Shown piece after piece: positions 8,323-17,283 of a stretch of 64,000 nucleotides of DNA. Below the pieces are notes generated by a model, which made no database searches, had not been told where the DNA came from, and saw only the letters and a program-made list of their open reading frames with translations. Source of the stretch: Paraglaciecola hydrolytica (GTDB taxonomy: Bacteria; Pseudomonadota; Gammaproteobacteria; Enterobacterales; Alteromonadaceae). Both the position numbers and the translations under genes were made by a program. Position 1 is the stretch's first letter; each line of letters opens with the position of its first letter. The DNA is taken from the NCBI RefSeq assembly GCF_001565895.1, contig NZ_LSNE01000003.1, positions 305,438 through 369,437 of the forward strand, in the 5' to 3' direction.

Positions 8323-9252
8323 ATGCACATTACCCTAGCACCAATGGAAGGTGTCGTAGATAGTCTTATGCGGGATATGTTGACACGTGTTGGTGGCTAC
8401 GACCTTTGTGTGACCGAATTTATCAGGATTGTCGATCAGTTATTGCCCAAAAGAGTTTTCCATCGTTATTGTCCAGAGCTCGAAAATGGTGCACTTACAC
8501 CTGCTGGTACTCCAGTTAAAATCCAGTTACTTGGACAAGATCCAGATTGGTTAGCGGAAAATGCAGCGCGAGCAATAGATCTTGGCTCGTATGGCGTTGA
8601 TCTAAATTTTGGTTGCCCGGCTAAGACAGTCAACAAAAGTAAAGGTGGTGCAGTGCTGTTAAAAGAGCCTGACAGCATTTTTCAAATCGTAAGTAGGGTA
8701 AGAAGCGCAGTGCCTAAAGGTCATATACTCAGCGCTAAAATGCGCTTGGGTTTTGATGATTGTTCATTGGCAATAGATAACGCTCAAGCCATCGCCGCAG
8801 CGGGAGCTGATTTGCTGGTTATTCATGCACGGACCAAAGTCGATGGCTATAAACCGCCTGCTTATTGGGATTGGATAGCTAGAATTAAACAACACGTTGA
8901 TATTGATATAGTCGCTAATGGTGAAATTTGGTCTGCGTCTGATGCACTTGAATGTCAACACCAATCAAATTGTCAAAATATAATGTTAGGCAGGGGAGCT
9001 TTAGCTTTGCCCAATCTAGCGTTAGTCGCTAAAGGTTATGACTCTCCAATGGAGTGGTCTATTGTAAGGCAGTTATTAATAGCTTATTCCGGTTTTGAAC
9101 TGTATTCAGATAAAGGTAAATACTTTCCAAACCGCGTTAAACAATGGTTAGGGTATCTAAGTAGGCAATATCAAGAGGCTGATATTTTGTTCAGAAAAAT
9201 ACGAGCCTTACAGAACGCTAAGGACATTTTAGCTTGTATCGAAGAAGGATAA
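8323..9252 (+). CDS. dusC: tRNA-dihydrouridine synthase C
   Basis: A 309-residue FMN-dependent enzyme that reduces uridine to dihydrouridine in the tRNA D-loop. The N terminus HITLAPMEGVVDSLMRDMLT, the catalytic-cysteine motif LNFGCPAKTVNKSKGGAVLL, and the FMN/phosphate motif MLGRGALALPNLA are all present. The VTEFIRI context and the length fit DusC (position 16 in E. coli) rather than DusA or DusB; the subtype is inference from similarity. Confidence 0.93.
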   Translation: MHITLAPMEGVVDSLMRDMLTRVGGYDLCVTEFIRIVDQLLPKRVFHRYCPELENGALTPAGTPVKIQLLGQDPDWLAENAARAIDLGSYGVDLNFGCPAKTVNKSKGGAVLLKEPDSIFQIVSRVRSAVPKGHILSAKMRLGFDDCSLAIDNAQAIAAAGADLLVIHARTKVDGYKPPAYWDWIARIKQHVDIDIVANGEIWSASDALECQHQSNCQNIMLGRGALALPNLALVAKGYDSPMEWSIVRQLLIAYSGFELYSDKGKYFPNRVKQWLGYLSRQYQEADILFRKIRALQNAKDILACIEEG

Positions 9253-9335
9253 ATGTGCTTAATCCTTCTTGCTGTTTGTTAATGACAGTTACTTGAATAT
9301 TAGCTAGGCTAAGTGAAATTGTACGGAGATACACA

Positions 9336-10751
9336 ATGTTAGTAAAATTAAAAAAACCTCTATTGTTGCTCACTATTGGCCTTAGCGCCTTAACCTTAGT
9401 AAGTTGTGAAGAATCTACAAAAAAACCTACAGGTGAAGCGGTAAAGTTTGATCTAAACCCTTTTCCAAGTAATTACCATGTAATTGATTATCCACCCGTT
9501 TTGTTTACCAATGTTAATGTACTAGATGGTATTGGTGGATATTTTGAAAATACCTCAGTGCTTATTAGTGCAGGTAAAATTATCGGTATTGGTACCGAGA
9601 TGAGTGCTAAAAGTGACACGCTCACGGTTGATGCTCGGGGCAAGTGGCTAACACCAGGTATTATCGATGTGCATAGTCATTTGGGAGTCTATCCCTCGCC
9701 AAGCGGTAATGCCCATTCTGATGGTAATGAAGCTACTGCACCTGTGACGGCACAGGTTTGGGCCGAACATTCAATCTGGCCGCAGGATCCTGGTTTTCAA
9801 CGTGCCTTAGCTGGCGGAATAACTGCCATGCAGATTTTACCCGGTTCGGCTAATTTAGTTGGTGGGCGAGGTGTTACAGTAAAAAATATGCCAGGTACCA
9901 CGGTGCAGGATATGAAGTTCCCTAACGCACCTTATGGGTTAAAAATGGCTTGTGGTGAAAACCCCAAACGGGTTTACGGCAGTAAAGGAGGCCCTTCAAC
10001 TCGTATGGGAAATGTCGCTGGCTATCGTCAATCATGGGCTGATGCACAAGATTATCAACGTTCATGGGATAAATATTATGTCGAGTTTGAAGCAGGAAAA
10101 GATCCCAAAGTACCTAAGCGCGACTTAAAGTTAGAGACCCTAGCTTTAGCACTTAAAGGTGAAATACTAGTGCATATGCATTGTTATCGTGCTGATGACA
10201 TGGGCACTATGTTGGATGTGATGAAAGAATTTAATTATAAGATCACGTCATTTCACCACGCGGTAGAATCTTACAAAATTGCTGACCGTTTAGCAGTTGA
10301 TGGAGTTTGTTCGTCGATGTGGGCTGATTGGTGGGGCTTTAAATTAGAAGCCTACGATGGTATTCAAGAAAATATTCCTATGGTACATGCGGCAAAAGCT
10401 TGCGCTATCGTGCATTCAGATAGTGAACTTGGCATACAACGCTTGAACCAAGAAGCATCAAAAGCCTGGACCAATGGTAAAAACGCAGGTTTAGATATTA
10501 GTGAGGCCGATGCATGGCAATGGTTATCTTCTAACCCTGCTAAAGCGCTAGGAATTTTTGAACAGACTGGCTCCCTTGAAAATGGCAAAAATGCTGATGT
10601 CGTATTGTGGAGCGCGAATCCATTTTCAGTTTATGCTCAGGCTGAACAAGTTTACATTGATGGCGCTTTGGTATTTGATCGGAATAAACCCACGGAATGG
10701 CCAGTCAGCGATTTTGAATTAGGTCAACCTGGTGAAGGAGACAGCAAATGA
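9336..10751 (+). CDS. Amidohydrolase lipoprotein (imidazolonepropionase-like)
   Basis: A 471-residue amidohydrolase-superfamily protein with a lipoprotein signal: hydrophobic core LLLLTIGLSALTLVSC, lipobox cysteine at about 25. After a beta-sandwich segment come the metal-site motifs TPGIIDVHSHLG (HxH), VHMHCYRADD, ITSFHHAVES and a late Asp in VHSDSELG, then the closing strand NPAKALGIFEQTGSLENGKN. A metal-dependent hydrolase facing the periplasm is likely; the substrate is unknown. ATG 9336 has GGAG about 9 nt upstream. The stop overlaps the start of a second, divergent amidohydrolase, suggesting that the products form a pair. Confidence 0.88.
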   Translation: MLVKLKKPLLLLTIGLSALTLVSCEESTKKPTGEAVKFDLNPFPSNYHVIDYPPVLFTNVNVLDGIGGYFENTSVLISAGKIIGIGTEMSAKSDTLTVDARGKWLTPGIIDVHSHLGVYPSPSGNAHSDGNEATAPVTAQVWAEHSIWPQDPGFQRALAGGITAMQILPGSANLVGGRGVTVKNMPGTTVQDMKFPNAPYGLKMACGENPKRVYGSKGGPSTRMGNVAGYRQSWADAQDYQRSWDKYYVEFEAGKDPKVPKRDLKLETLALALKGEILVHMHCYRADDMGTMLDVMKEFNYKITSFHHAVESYKIADRLAVDGVCSSMWADWWGFKLEAYDGIQENIPMVHAAKACAIVHSDSELGIQRLNQEASKAWTNGKNAGLDISEADAWQWLSSNPAKALGIFEQTGSLENGKNADVVLWSANPFSVYAQAEQVYIDGALVFDRNKPTEWPVSDFELGQPGEGDSK

Positions 10752-12019
10752 AACGCATTATACATCTTGGAGTTTTATTCTTTTATAGTGCAGTAACCTT
10801 TGCTCAGGATTATGCCATTGTTGGCGCAACCGTACATACTATGGGCACACAGGGCAAAGTCGAAAATGCCACTATCTTAATCAAGGATGGAAAAATACAA
10901 TTGGTGCAAAATGGTAATGTACCAGTGGCAGGCTACACCTTAATTCACGCTGAAAACAAAGTGATTACCCCCGGTTTGATTGGTGCTAAAACTCAATTAG
11001 GTTTAGTGGATGTGGGCTTTTCTGCGGGTACCAATGATAGTACTGCAGAGCAAACGGGTTTTTCTAACACAGGTGCAGCTTATGATGTTGCTTATGCGAT
11101 AAATGCAGATTCTTCGCTGTTTGCAATTTCCCGCATTGCTGGTGTTACTAGTGCTGCAACCTCAATGTCAGATACTCATCAATTGTTTGCAGGGCAGGGA
11201 GCGATAATCTCTTTAAATGACAACTCACCTTTGCTTAAGCCTAAGGCCTTTATCAGTGTTCAGGTAGGCAACGCAGGGGCTGATGCGATTGGTGGCTCAA
11301 GAGCGGTATTGTGGACCAATCTCGACGCAATCATAGCTGAGGCCAAATTTGCCATTGGTAAGTCGCTGTCGCCCAGTGATGAATGGCATGGCGACATGAG
11401 TAAAGCCGATATAAAAGCGATGATCCCAGTGGTGCAGGGCAAAACCCCACTACTAATTGACGCGCGCAGAAAAGCAGATATTCAGCAGGTCATCGCATTT
11501 AAACAGCGTAACCCAAATATTAAAGTTGTTTTATTGTATGCCACTGAGGGCTGGCGTATTGCCGATGAACTGGCTGCCAATAAAATCAGCGTAATCTTAG
11601 ATCCTGAATCCAATTTGCCTTATGAATTTGATCAACTGGCTGCAACCTTAAGCAATGCTGGTCGTTTAGACAAAGCAGGAGTTGACGTCGCCATTGGCAT
11701 GGAAACTCATAATATCCGTCTTGCCAGGCAACATGCAGGTAATGCCGTCGCCAATGGTTTGCCTTGGGAAAAAGGATTAGCTGCTTTAACCATAAATGTA
11801 GCTAAACTTTATGAAGTAGATGCGTTAGTGGGAAGCTTAGAAGTAGGCAAACAAGCTGACTTGGTGATCTGGTCGGGTGATCCATTAGAGCTTACCGAAA
11901 GCGCCGAACAGGTATTTATCAAGGGTGAAAAAATCGTCATGGAATCAAGACAAACAAAACTACGTGATCGTTACCTCAAGCTTAACACTGGCAAACCACA
12001 GCAGTTTAGCAGGCCTTAA
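10748..12019 (+). CDS. Amidohydrolase-like protein lacking the metal-site histidines
   Basis: A 423-residue periplasmic protein with signal peptide (LGVLFFYSAVTFAQ) that overlaps the preceding amidohydrolase gene by 4 nt (ATGA). It keeps the superfamily frame: the beta-sandwich start YAIVGATVHTMGTQGKVENA, the turn TPGLIGAKTQLGLVDVG, and the C-terminal AALTINVAKLYEVD and GSLEVGKQADLVIWSGDP. At the usual HxH position it has AKTQ, and the later His-rich motifs are missing. It is therefore probably catalytically inactive or uses another mechanism, and may be a structural or regulatory partner of the upstream enzyme. This is an inference from reading the motifs. Confidence 0.85.
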   Translation: MKRIIHLGVLFFYSAVTFAQDYAIVGATVHTMGTQGKVENATILIKDGKIQLVQNGNVPVAGYTLIHAENKVITPGLIGAKTQLGLVDVGFSAGTNDSTAEQTGFSNTGAAYDVAYAINADSSLFAISRIAGVTSAATSMSDTHQLFAGQGAIISLNDNSPLLKPKAFISVQVGNAGADAIGGSRAVLWTNLDAIIAEAKFAIGKSLSPSDEWHGDMSKADIKAMIPVVQGKTPLLIDARRKADIQQVIAFKQRNPNIKVVLLYATEGWRIADELAANKISVILDPESNLPYEFDQLAATLSNAGRLDKAGVDVAIGMETHNIRLARQHAGNAVANGLPWEKGLAALTINVAKLYEVDALVGSLEVGKQADLVIWSGDPLELTESAEQVFIKGEKIVMESRQTKLRDRYLKLNTGKPQQFSRP

Positions 12020-12040
12020 TTTTTTAATCTCATAGCCATA

Positions 12041-12079
12041 AAAAATGCCGAGGGTCTTACGACGCCTCGGCATTTTTTT
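12041..12079. terminator. Bidirectional terminator
   Basis: AATGCCGAGG (12044-12053) pairs with CCTCGGCATT (12065-12074). A-rich sequence lies before the stem and a T run after it, so it can end the amidohydrolase operon on the plus strand and the small minus-strand gene at 12091. Confidence 0.9.
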
Positions 12080-12090
12080 AATCAAACTTA

Positions 12091-12288
12091 TTATATTTCG
12101 ACGTCGACTACCGTGCCCACTCGTTGAGTAGCCGGAGGCGCACTTTGTTGTGGCTGCTCTGCTGGCTGTGAGCTTTGCTGCACTGGTTTTTCTTGCTGCG
12201 CTTGTGCTTGCACAACTTGCTGTTGAGAGCCCGTTTGCGTCGGTACAATTTGAGCAACTGAGCCTGCTCCTGCTGAACCTATCTCCAT
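12091..12288 (-). CDS. Small Gln/Pro-rich protein of unknown function
   Basis: A 65-residue ORF, MEIGSAGAGSVAQIVP then a Gln/Ser/Pro-rich tract ending RVGTVVDVEI. The start is placed at ATG 12288 because AAGGAG lies 6 nt upstream; the longer TTG version (12303) would put that ribosome-binding site inside the gene. A clear ribosome-binding site, a terminator just after the stop and independent spacing support a real gene. There is no signal peptide, and the composition suggests disorder. I do not recognise a family. It follows tesA on the same strand after 33 nt. Confidence 0.6.
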   Translation of the reverse strand: MEIGSAGAGSVAQIVPTQTGSQQQVVQAQAQQEKPVQQSSQPAEQPQQSAPPATQRVGTVVDVEI

Positions 12289-12321
12289 TTCGTTCTCCTT
12301 CAATGTATCTAATGAATAAAC

Positions 12322-12990
12322 TTAGTCTAGTTGTTTATTTATTGTTCTGCTAGTGAAAATAATCGCCCCCAGTTTGTCTTGCATATCCTGCGCAATTAAA
12401 AGCTGAGCCTGAACATTAGGATGTATGCCATCTTTTTGCATTAGACTGCTGTCGGTTGCGATGTTTTCGATAAAAAATGGCAATATGCTGATGTTAAATT
12501 CTTTGGCAAGATCCCAATAACTCTGATTAAACATATCGGTATAACGTTTGCCATAATTTGTGGGTATGCGCATCGCCTGTAAGATCACAATGACGTCTTG
12601 CTGTTGCGACAATGTAATAATTTGTGCAAGGTTTTGCTGCATCTTTTTAAGAGGATGCCCTTGCAAACCATCATTACCACCCAATTCTACATAAATATGA
12701 CTGGGTTGATGTTGTTCAAGTAAACGAGGTAGACGAGCTAGAGCGCCGTCAGTGGTTTCACCGCTGATAGCCCCATTGATAACAGTGATGGACTGGTTTT
12801 TCCACATATCTTGTAACAAACTAACCCAGCCCTCAGCTTGGGATATACCATAGGCAGCGCTTAAGCTGTCACCCAAAATAAGTAATTTAGTTTCTTTTGC
12901 CCAAAGTTGATCCGAAATCAATAAAATGGGTATAAGTAAAACACAGACTTTTAATTTAGATTTAAACAACTGGGTAAATTTAACTATCAC
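12322..12990 (-). CDS. tesA: Arylesterase / acyl-CoA thioesterase I / lysophospholipase
   Basis: A 222-residue SGNH hydrolase with an N-terminal signal (VCVLLIPILLISDQLWA), so periplasmic. Motif blocks: GDSLSAAYG with the nucleophile Ser42, GAISGETTDGALARL, ELGGNDGLQG, and the C-terminal DGIHPN carrying the catalytic Asp and His. IPTNYGKRYTDMFNQSY matches TesA closely. It hydrolyses acyl thioesters, aryl esters and lysophospholipids. The start is a GTG, divergent from and almost touching the ABC ATPase gene, the arrangement known for tesA/ybbA in enterics. Confidence 0.93.
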   Translation of the reverse strand: MIVKFTQLFKSKLKVCVLLIPILLISDQLWAKETKLLILGDSLSAAYGISQAEGWVSLLQDMWKNQSITVINGAISGETTDGALARLPRLLEQHQPSHIYVELGGNDGLQGHPLKKMQQNLAQIITLSQQQDVIVILQAMRIPTNYGKRYTDMFNQSYWDLAKEFNISILPFFIENIATDSSLMQKDGIHPNVQAQLLIAQDMQDKLGAIIFTSRTINKQLD

Positions 12991-13006
12991 TATGACTCCA
13001 ATAAAT

Positions 13007-13720
13007 ATGATCAGTACAAACGGTATTAGTAAAACAGTAACTACGGGCCAAGGTCAATTACAGATCTTGAAACCAATCAGTTTTAATGTCAAAGCTGGAG
13101 AGTCGGTGGCCATAGTGGGCGCATCTGGCTCAGGTAAATCTACCCTTTTGAGTTTGCTTGCTGGTTTGGACGAAGTGAGCTCGGGTGAAATATTTATTGA
13201 TGGTCAAGCCATGCACAGTATGGATGAAGAGCAACGAGCTTTGCTTCGAGGTGCTAAAGTTGGCTTTATCTTCCAGAGTTTTATGTTGGTACAAAGTTTA
13301 ACCGCCCTTGAAAATATTATGCTACCCGCTGAAATTGCAGGATTTGCAGATGCCAGAGAAAAGGCCCTGCGTTTGTTGCAATTAGTTGGTTTGGATCATC
13401 GGGCAAAACACTATCCTAATCAACTGTCAGGTGGTGAACAACAGCGTGTTGCTATAGCTAGAGCCTTTATAACCCAACCCAAAATACTTTTTGCTGATGA
13501 GCCTACAGGTAACTTGGATGCCGCCAATAGTGACAAAATAGAGCAGTTATTGTTTGATTTAAATCGTGACGCCAAAACTACTTTGATTTTAGTAACCCAC
13601 GATCAAAAACTGGCTGCAAAATGTTTGAGACAATTGCATATGCATGCAGGCGAGCTGAGTGAACCCCAGTCTTTGCACGTTGAGTCTGAATCGACGATTG
13701 CTAAACAACATATAGGCTAG
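13007..13720 (+). CDS. ybbA: ABC transporter ATP-binding protein, YbbA/LolD-like
   Basis: A 237-residue ATPase with Walker A GASGSGKST (38-46), signature LSGGEQQRVAIARA, Walker B ILFADEPTGNLD and the H-loop histidine in LILVTHDQKLA. It pairs with the FtsX-type permease 4 nt downstream. Together with the divergent tesA this is the ybbAP locus, a MacB-type ABC system possibly linked to lipid or lysophospholipid handling. ATG 13007 or ATG 12992 may be used; the shorter form starts at the family's usual N terminus. Extending to 12926 would overlap the tesA coding region. Confidence 0.9.
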   Translation: MISTNGISKTVTTGQGQLQILKPISFNVKAGESVAIVGASGSGKSTLLSLLAGLDEVSSGEIFIDGQAMHSMDEEQRALLRGAKVGFIFQSFMLVQSLTALENIMLPAEIAGFADAREKALRLLQLVGLDHRAKHYPNQLSGGEQQRVAIARAFITQPKILFADEPTGNLDAANSDKIEQLLFDLNRDAKTTLILVTHDQKLAAKCLRQLHMHAGELSEPQSLHVESESTIAKQHIG

Positions 13721-13724
13721 GTCA

Positions 13725-16268
13725 ATGAAACAGCAATATATTAATCTTGCTTGGCGTTTATTTAGGCACGAAACCAAACGTGGTGAGCTGACCATCATAC
13801 TACTGGCAATAGTCTTAGCCGTTGCCTCAGTATTGTCTTTGTCATTGTTTAGTGAAAGATTGCAATCTGCACTTACCACTAAAAGCGCCGAATTTTTAGC
13901 CGCAGATCGTGTATTGGAAGCACGACAACCGGTTAATAGTGAATGGATCGTTAAGGCGCAAGAAGATGGTTTGAATACCGCTGAACAGGTCTATACCCGT
14001 TCTATGGTGTTTGCCAATGAGCAACTTATGTTGGCTGAATTGCGCGCAGCAGGGCCTGCGTATCCACTCAAAGGCCAATTAAAAATTTCTAATGTGGCTT
14101 TTGGTGAAGGCAAAGTAACAATGGATTTGCCTAAACAAGGTGAAGCTTGGCTTGAGTCCCGTTTAATGCAAAGCCTGTCACTTAAGTTAGGTGACAAGAT
14201 AGAAGTAGGCGAAGCGCAATTTACAGTGACTCAGGTATTGATCGAAGTGCCTGACGCTGGTTTTAATGTGTTTGGTGGCGATCCTAAGGTACTTATATCC
14301 ATTGATGATTTAGCCGCAACCAATATAACCGGGCCGGGTAGCCGTGTATCTTACAGTTATTTTTTTACTGGTGAGACTAATAAGCTAGACAGTTATTATG
14401 ATTGGTTGCGACCCCAGTTAGACAGAGAACTACATGATTGGGACTCGATAGAAGATGATGATTCCCCTATTGGTCGTTCAGTTAAAAAAGCCGAACAGTA
14501 TTTTTTATTAGCCAGCTTACTCGCCATCGTTCTGGCGGCGGTTTCAATCGCGGTAGCAGCACAACGTTATAGTCAACGACATTATGATCCAGTTGCCATC
14601 ATGAAAACCCTCGGGGCAACTAAACGTTCTGTGCAACTAGTCTATTTGTTGCAAATTATTTTTATTACTGTGGCTGGGATTTTTATCGGCACGCTTGTAG
14701 GGTTTGTGATCCAGCAATTAGTGGTGTGGGCTTTGGCCGACAAAATAGATGTTGCGATGGATGTATGGCATTGGCGACCTTTGCTTATTGCTATCTTTAC
14801 CGGAGCGGTATGTGCGCTGCTTTTTTCGCTTTATCCCTTGTTGAAACTATTTTCAGTGTCGCCACTGCGAGTATTAAGACGTGATTTGGGCGCGACTATA
14901 AGTTCCAGAGTTATACAGTTTATTGCCTCTGGTGGCGCTATTTTTATCTTGATGTGGGCTTATAGTCAGAATTTTAAAATTAGTCTGATTTTATTTAGCT
15001 CTGGGATCTTACTGGTACTTGCTTTGCTATTGGTGACCTATGGTTTGATTTGGTTAGGGCGCAAACTAGGGCAGGGTAAAATGGGCGCATGGCGTTTAGC
15101 TTGGGCACGTATCCACCGCCGAGCTTTAGATAATAGCGTGCAGTTGATTAGTTTTGCTATCACTATCATGTTGCTGCTCGTGGTACTGGTGATGCGTAAT
15201 GACATGGTTAAACAATGGCAAGAGCAATTACCCCAAGGCACAGCAAATTACTTTTTGGTCAATATTACCGATAGCCAAAAGGAGCAACTGGCTACGCACT
15301 TTGCCACTAATGACATCAATATTGAGCGATTTTATCCCATGGTTCGTGGGCGTTTTGTGGCAATTAACGACGAAAAAATCCGTACAGCTATTAGCAAAGA
15401 AGATCAAACCGAGCAAAGTAGTGGCCGTGACGGTTTAGGTCGTGAAGCCAATTTAACCTGGAGTAATGAACTGCAGGATGGCAGTCGTATAACTGCTGGT
15501 CAGTGGTTTGATGATAGTGCAGTGGCCACTATTGAAGGACAAAATCCTGAGCAGCATTATTCGGTATCAGTAGAGGAGAAATTAGCCCAACGTTTGGGGA
15601 TCAAGCTGGGTGATGTGCTGACCTTTAATATTGGCAGTGAAGTGGTAGAGGTTGCCGTAGGCAGTTTACGAGACGTTAATTGGCAATCAATGAAACCTAA
15701 CTTTTTCTTTGTTATTGAGCCTAAAGCTTTGCAGCATTTTGTACCAACCTACCTGGCTAGTTTTTATCTGGCAACGGAACAGAAATCGAAATTAACTAAA
15801 TTGATGCAGCCATTTGGTAGCGTGACGCTGATAGACGTGGATGCCCGTATTAACCAACTACGTAATATTGTTGAGCAGGTATCGATGGCTGTCGAATTCA
15901 TCTTGATCTTGGTATTAACGGCGGGTTCTTTGGTATTAGTCGCGCAGGTACAAGCCAGCATGGATGAAAGGCAACAGGAGTTAGCCATACTGCGCACATT
16001 AGGCGCTAAAGGGAGTTTGATCCGTGGCAGCGTACTTTATGAGTTTATTATTATTGGTTTGACCGCAGGTTTGATGGCTACCGCTTTCAACGAACTGAGT
16101 TTGTATTTATTACAAACTCAGGTATTTGAAATGGAAGCAAAAATTCATTGGCAATATTGGTTAATTGCGCCTTTGTCTGGCGCCTTTGTTGTGTGCTGTT
16201 TAGGTGCCTTAAGCTGCTGGCGTCTATTACAACTTAATACTAACCAATTACTGCGCCAAATGGTTTAG
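13725..16268 (+). CDS. ybbP: FtsX-type ABC permease, YbbP-like
   Basis: An 847-residue membrane protein with an N-terminal membrane segment (LTIILLAIVLAVASVLSLSLF), a periplasmic domain, then two FtsX modules: four membrane segments around residues 255-475 (AEQYFLLASLLAIVLAAVSI; VMKTLGATKR-like coupling motif IMKTLGATKRSVQL) and a C-terminal module with RQQELAILRTLGAKGSLIRG. The duplicated MacB/FtsX plan and length match YbbP of E. coli (804 aa). It forms a transporter or mechanotransmitter with the ATPase 4 nt upstream. Confidence 0.9.
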   Translation: MKQQYINLAWRLFRHETKRGELTIILLAIVLAVASVLSLSLFSERLQSALTTKSAEFLAADRVLEARQPVNSEWIVKAQEDGLNTAEQVYTRSMVFANEQLMLAELRAAGPAYPLKGQLKISNVAFGEGKVTMDLPKQGEAWLESRLMQSLSLKLGDKIEVGEAQFTVTQVLIEVPDAGFNVFGGDPKVLISIDDLAATNITGPGSRVSYSYFFTGETNKLDSYYDWLRPQLDRELHDWDSIEDDDSPIGRSVKKAEQYFLLASLLAIVLAAVSIAVAAQRYSQRHYDPVAIMKTLGATKRSVQLVYLLQIIFITVAGIFIGTLVGFVIQQLVVWALADKIDVAMDVWHWRPLLIAIFTGAVCALLFSLYPLLKLFSVSPLRVLRRDLGATISSRVIQFIASGGAIFILMWAYSQNFKISLILFSSGILLVLALLLVTYGLIWLGRKLGQGKMGAWRLAWARIHRRALDNSVQLISFAITIMLLLVVLVMRNDMVKQWQEQLPQGTANYFLVNITDSQKEQLATHFATNDINIERFYPMVRGRFVAINDEKIRTAISKEDQTEQSSGRDGLGREANLTWSNELQDGSRITAGQWFDDSAVATIEGQNPEQHYSVSVEEKLAQRLGIKLGDVLTFNIGSEVVEVAVGSLRDVNWQSMKPNFFFVIEPKALQHFVPTYLASFYLATEQKSKLTKLMQPFGSVTLIDVDARINQLRNIVEQVSMAVEFILILVLTAGSLVLVAQVQASMDERQQELAILRTLGAKGSLIRGSVLYEFIIIGLTAGLMATAFNELSLYLLQTQVFEMEAKIHWQYWLIAPLSGAFVVCCLGALSCWRLLQLNTNQLLRQMV

Positions 16269-16294
16269 TTAGACAACTCTATTCCCCTATCATA

Positions 16295-16358
16295 TGGAAT
16301 TGCACGGTGCTGGCAAAAGATTGCGGCCAACAAACGTGCAGTTTTAAGTATGAAGAGG
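16295..16358 (+). repeat. Interspersed repeat, copy A (diverged)
   Basis: TGGAATTGCACGG, then GGCCAACAAACG and TATGAAGAGG. The same blocks in the same order recur at 45860-45974 and 57603-57666. Copy A is the most diverged. It lies between the convergent ends of ybbP and yfcH. Confidence 0.6.
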
Positions 16359-16361
16359 TTA

Positions 16362-17255
16362 TTATTTGCGCAGGCAATCTAAAGCTTGTGAGATGTCAGG
16401 GAAGACAAACTCATAGCCACTTTCCAACAAACGTTTGGGGACCACGCGCTGACCGTATAATACAAGATCAGCCGATTCGCCCATTGCCGCTCTGAGTAGT
16501 TTTTCAGGTATTTTAAACAGGCAAGGGCGCCTAAGTGCTTTGGCCAGTTCGTGACTGTATTGATAGTTTGTTACGGGATGTGGAGCAGTGAAGTTATAAA
16601 TGCCATGGCAGTCCTTGTTGGTGATCAGATGGACTAAGCCTTTGAGCATGTCTTCTAAATGGATCCATGAAAAATATTGGTCACCACGGCCCATAACACC
16701 ACCTAAACCCAGTTTAAAAGGCGTTAGCATCTTAGTCAGGGCGCCACCGCGTTTGCTTAGTACAACGCCGGTGCGAACTATACACACTCTGGTTTGCAAG
16801 GATTCCGCTTTTTTGGCTAGATATTCCCATCTTTCACACAGTTGATGGCCAAAATCATCAAAGGTATTGGTAAAACTTTCATCAATTATGTTGTCACTTT
16901 GCCGGCCATAGTAGCCAACGGCAGAGCCGCTAATTAATAGTTCGGGCGGATTTTCACTGGCCTTGATTAAGGCAACGATTTTTTCTGTAATTGACCAACG
17001 ACTAGATTCAATTTCATGTTTTTGCTGAGTCGTCCACTTTTTGCCAACAATGGGCTCACCCGCGAAATTAATGACAACTTGGTAGTCATTCAAATCCTTT
17101 AAATGTTCTAAAGACGACAAAAAGTGAATTTTATGCCCAAGGATCTGTTCCGCCATAGCAACGTTGCGGGTATATACCGCTATTTCGTTAGGGCGTAGAA
17201 AAGGGATCAAATTTGAACCAATTAAACCAGTAGCACCTGTGATGAGAATTTTCAT
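16362..17255 (-). CDS. yfcH: TIGR01777-family NAD-dependent epimerase, YfcH-like
   Basis: A 297-residue short-chain-dehydrogenase/epimerase-fold protein. Rossmann motif GATGLIGSNLI (7-17), INFAGEPIVGKKW, SGSAVGYYG at the usual catalytic Ser/Tyr region, RTGVVLSKRGGAL, and a DUF1731-type C terminus (RRPCLFKIPEKLLRAAMGE). The substrate is unknown. It lies 28 nt downstream of folX on the same strand, the pair also found as folX-yfcH in E. coli. Confidence 0.9.
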   Translation of the reverse strand: MKILITGATGLIGSNLIPFLRPNEIAVYTRNVAMAEQILGHKIHFLSSLEHLKDLNDYQVVINFAGEPIVGKKWTTQQKHEIESSRWSITEKIVALIKASENPPELLISGSAVGYYGRQSDNIIDESFTNTFDDFGHQLCERWEYLAKKAESLQTRVCIVRTGVVLSKRGGALTKMLTPFKLGLGGVMGRGDQYFSWIHLEDMLKGLVHLITNKDCHGIYNFTAPHPVTNYQYSHELAKALRRPCLFKIPEKLLRAAMGESADLVLYGQRVVPKRLLESGYEFVFPDISQALDCLRK

Positions 17256-17283
17256 AACTTCCTTTTTAAATGTACTTTAGTGG

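Noticed and set aside
16307-16495. 62-residue plus-strand ORF
   Set aside because: Covers repeat copy A and the antisense end of yfcH; no protein family.
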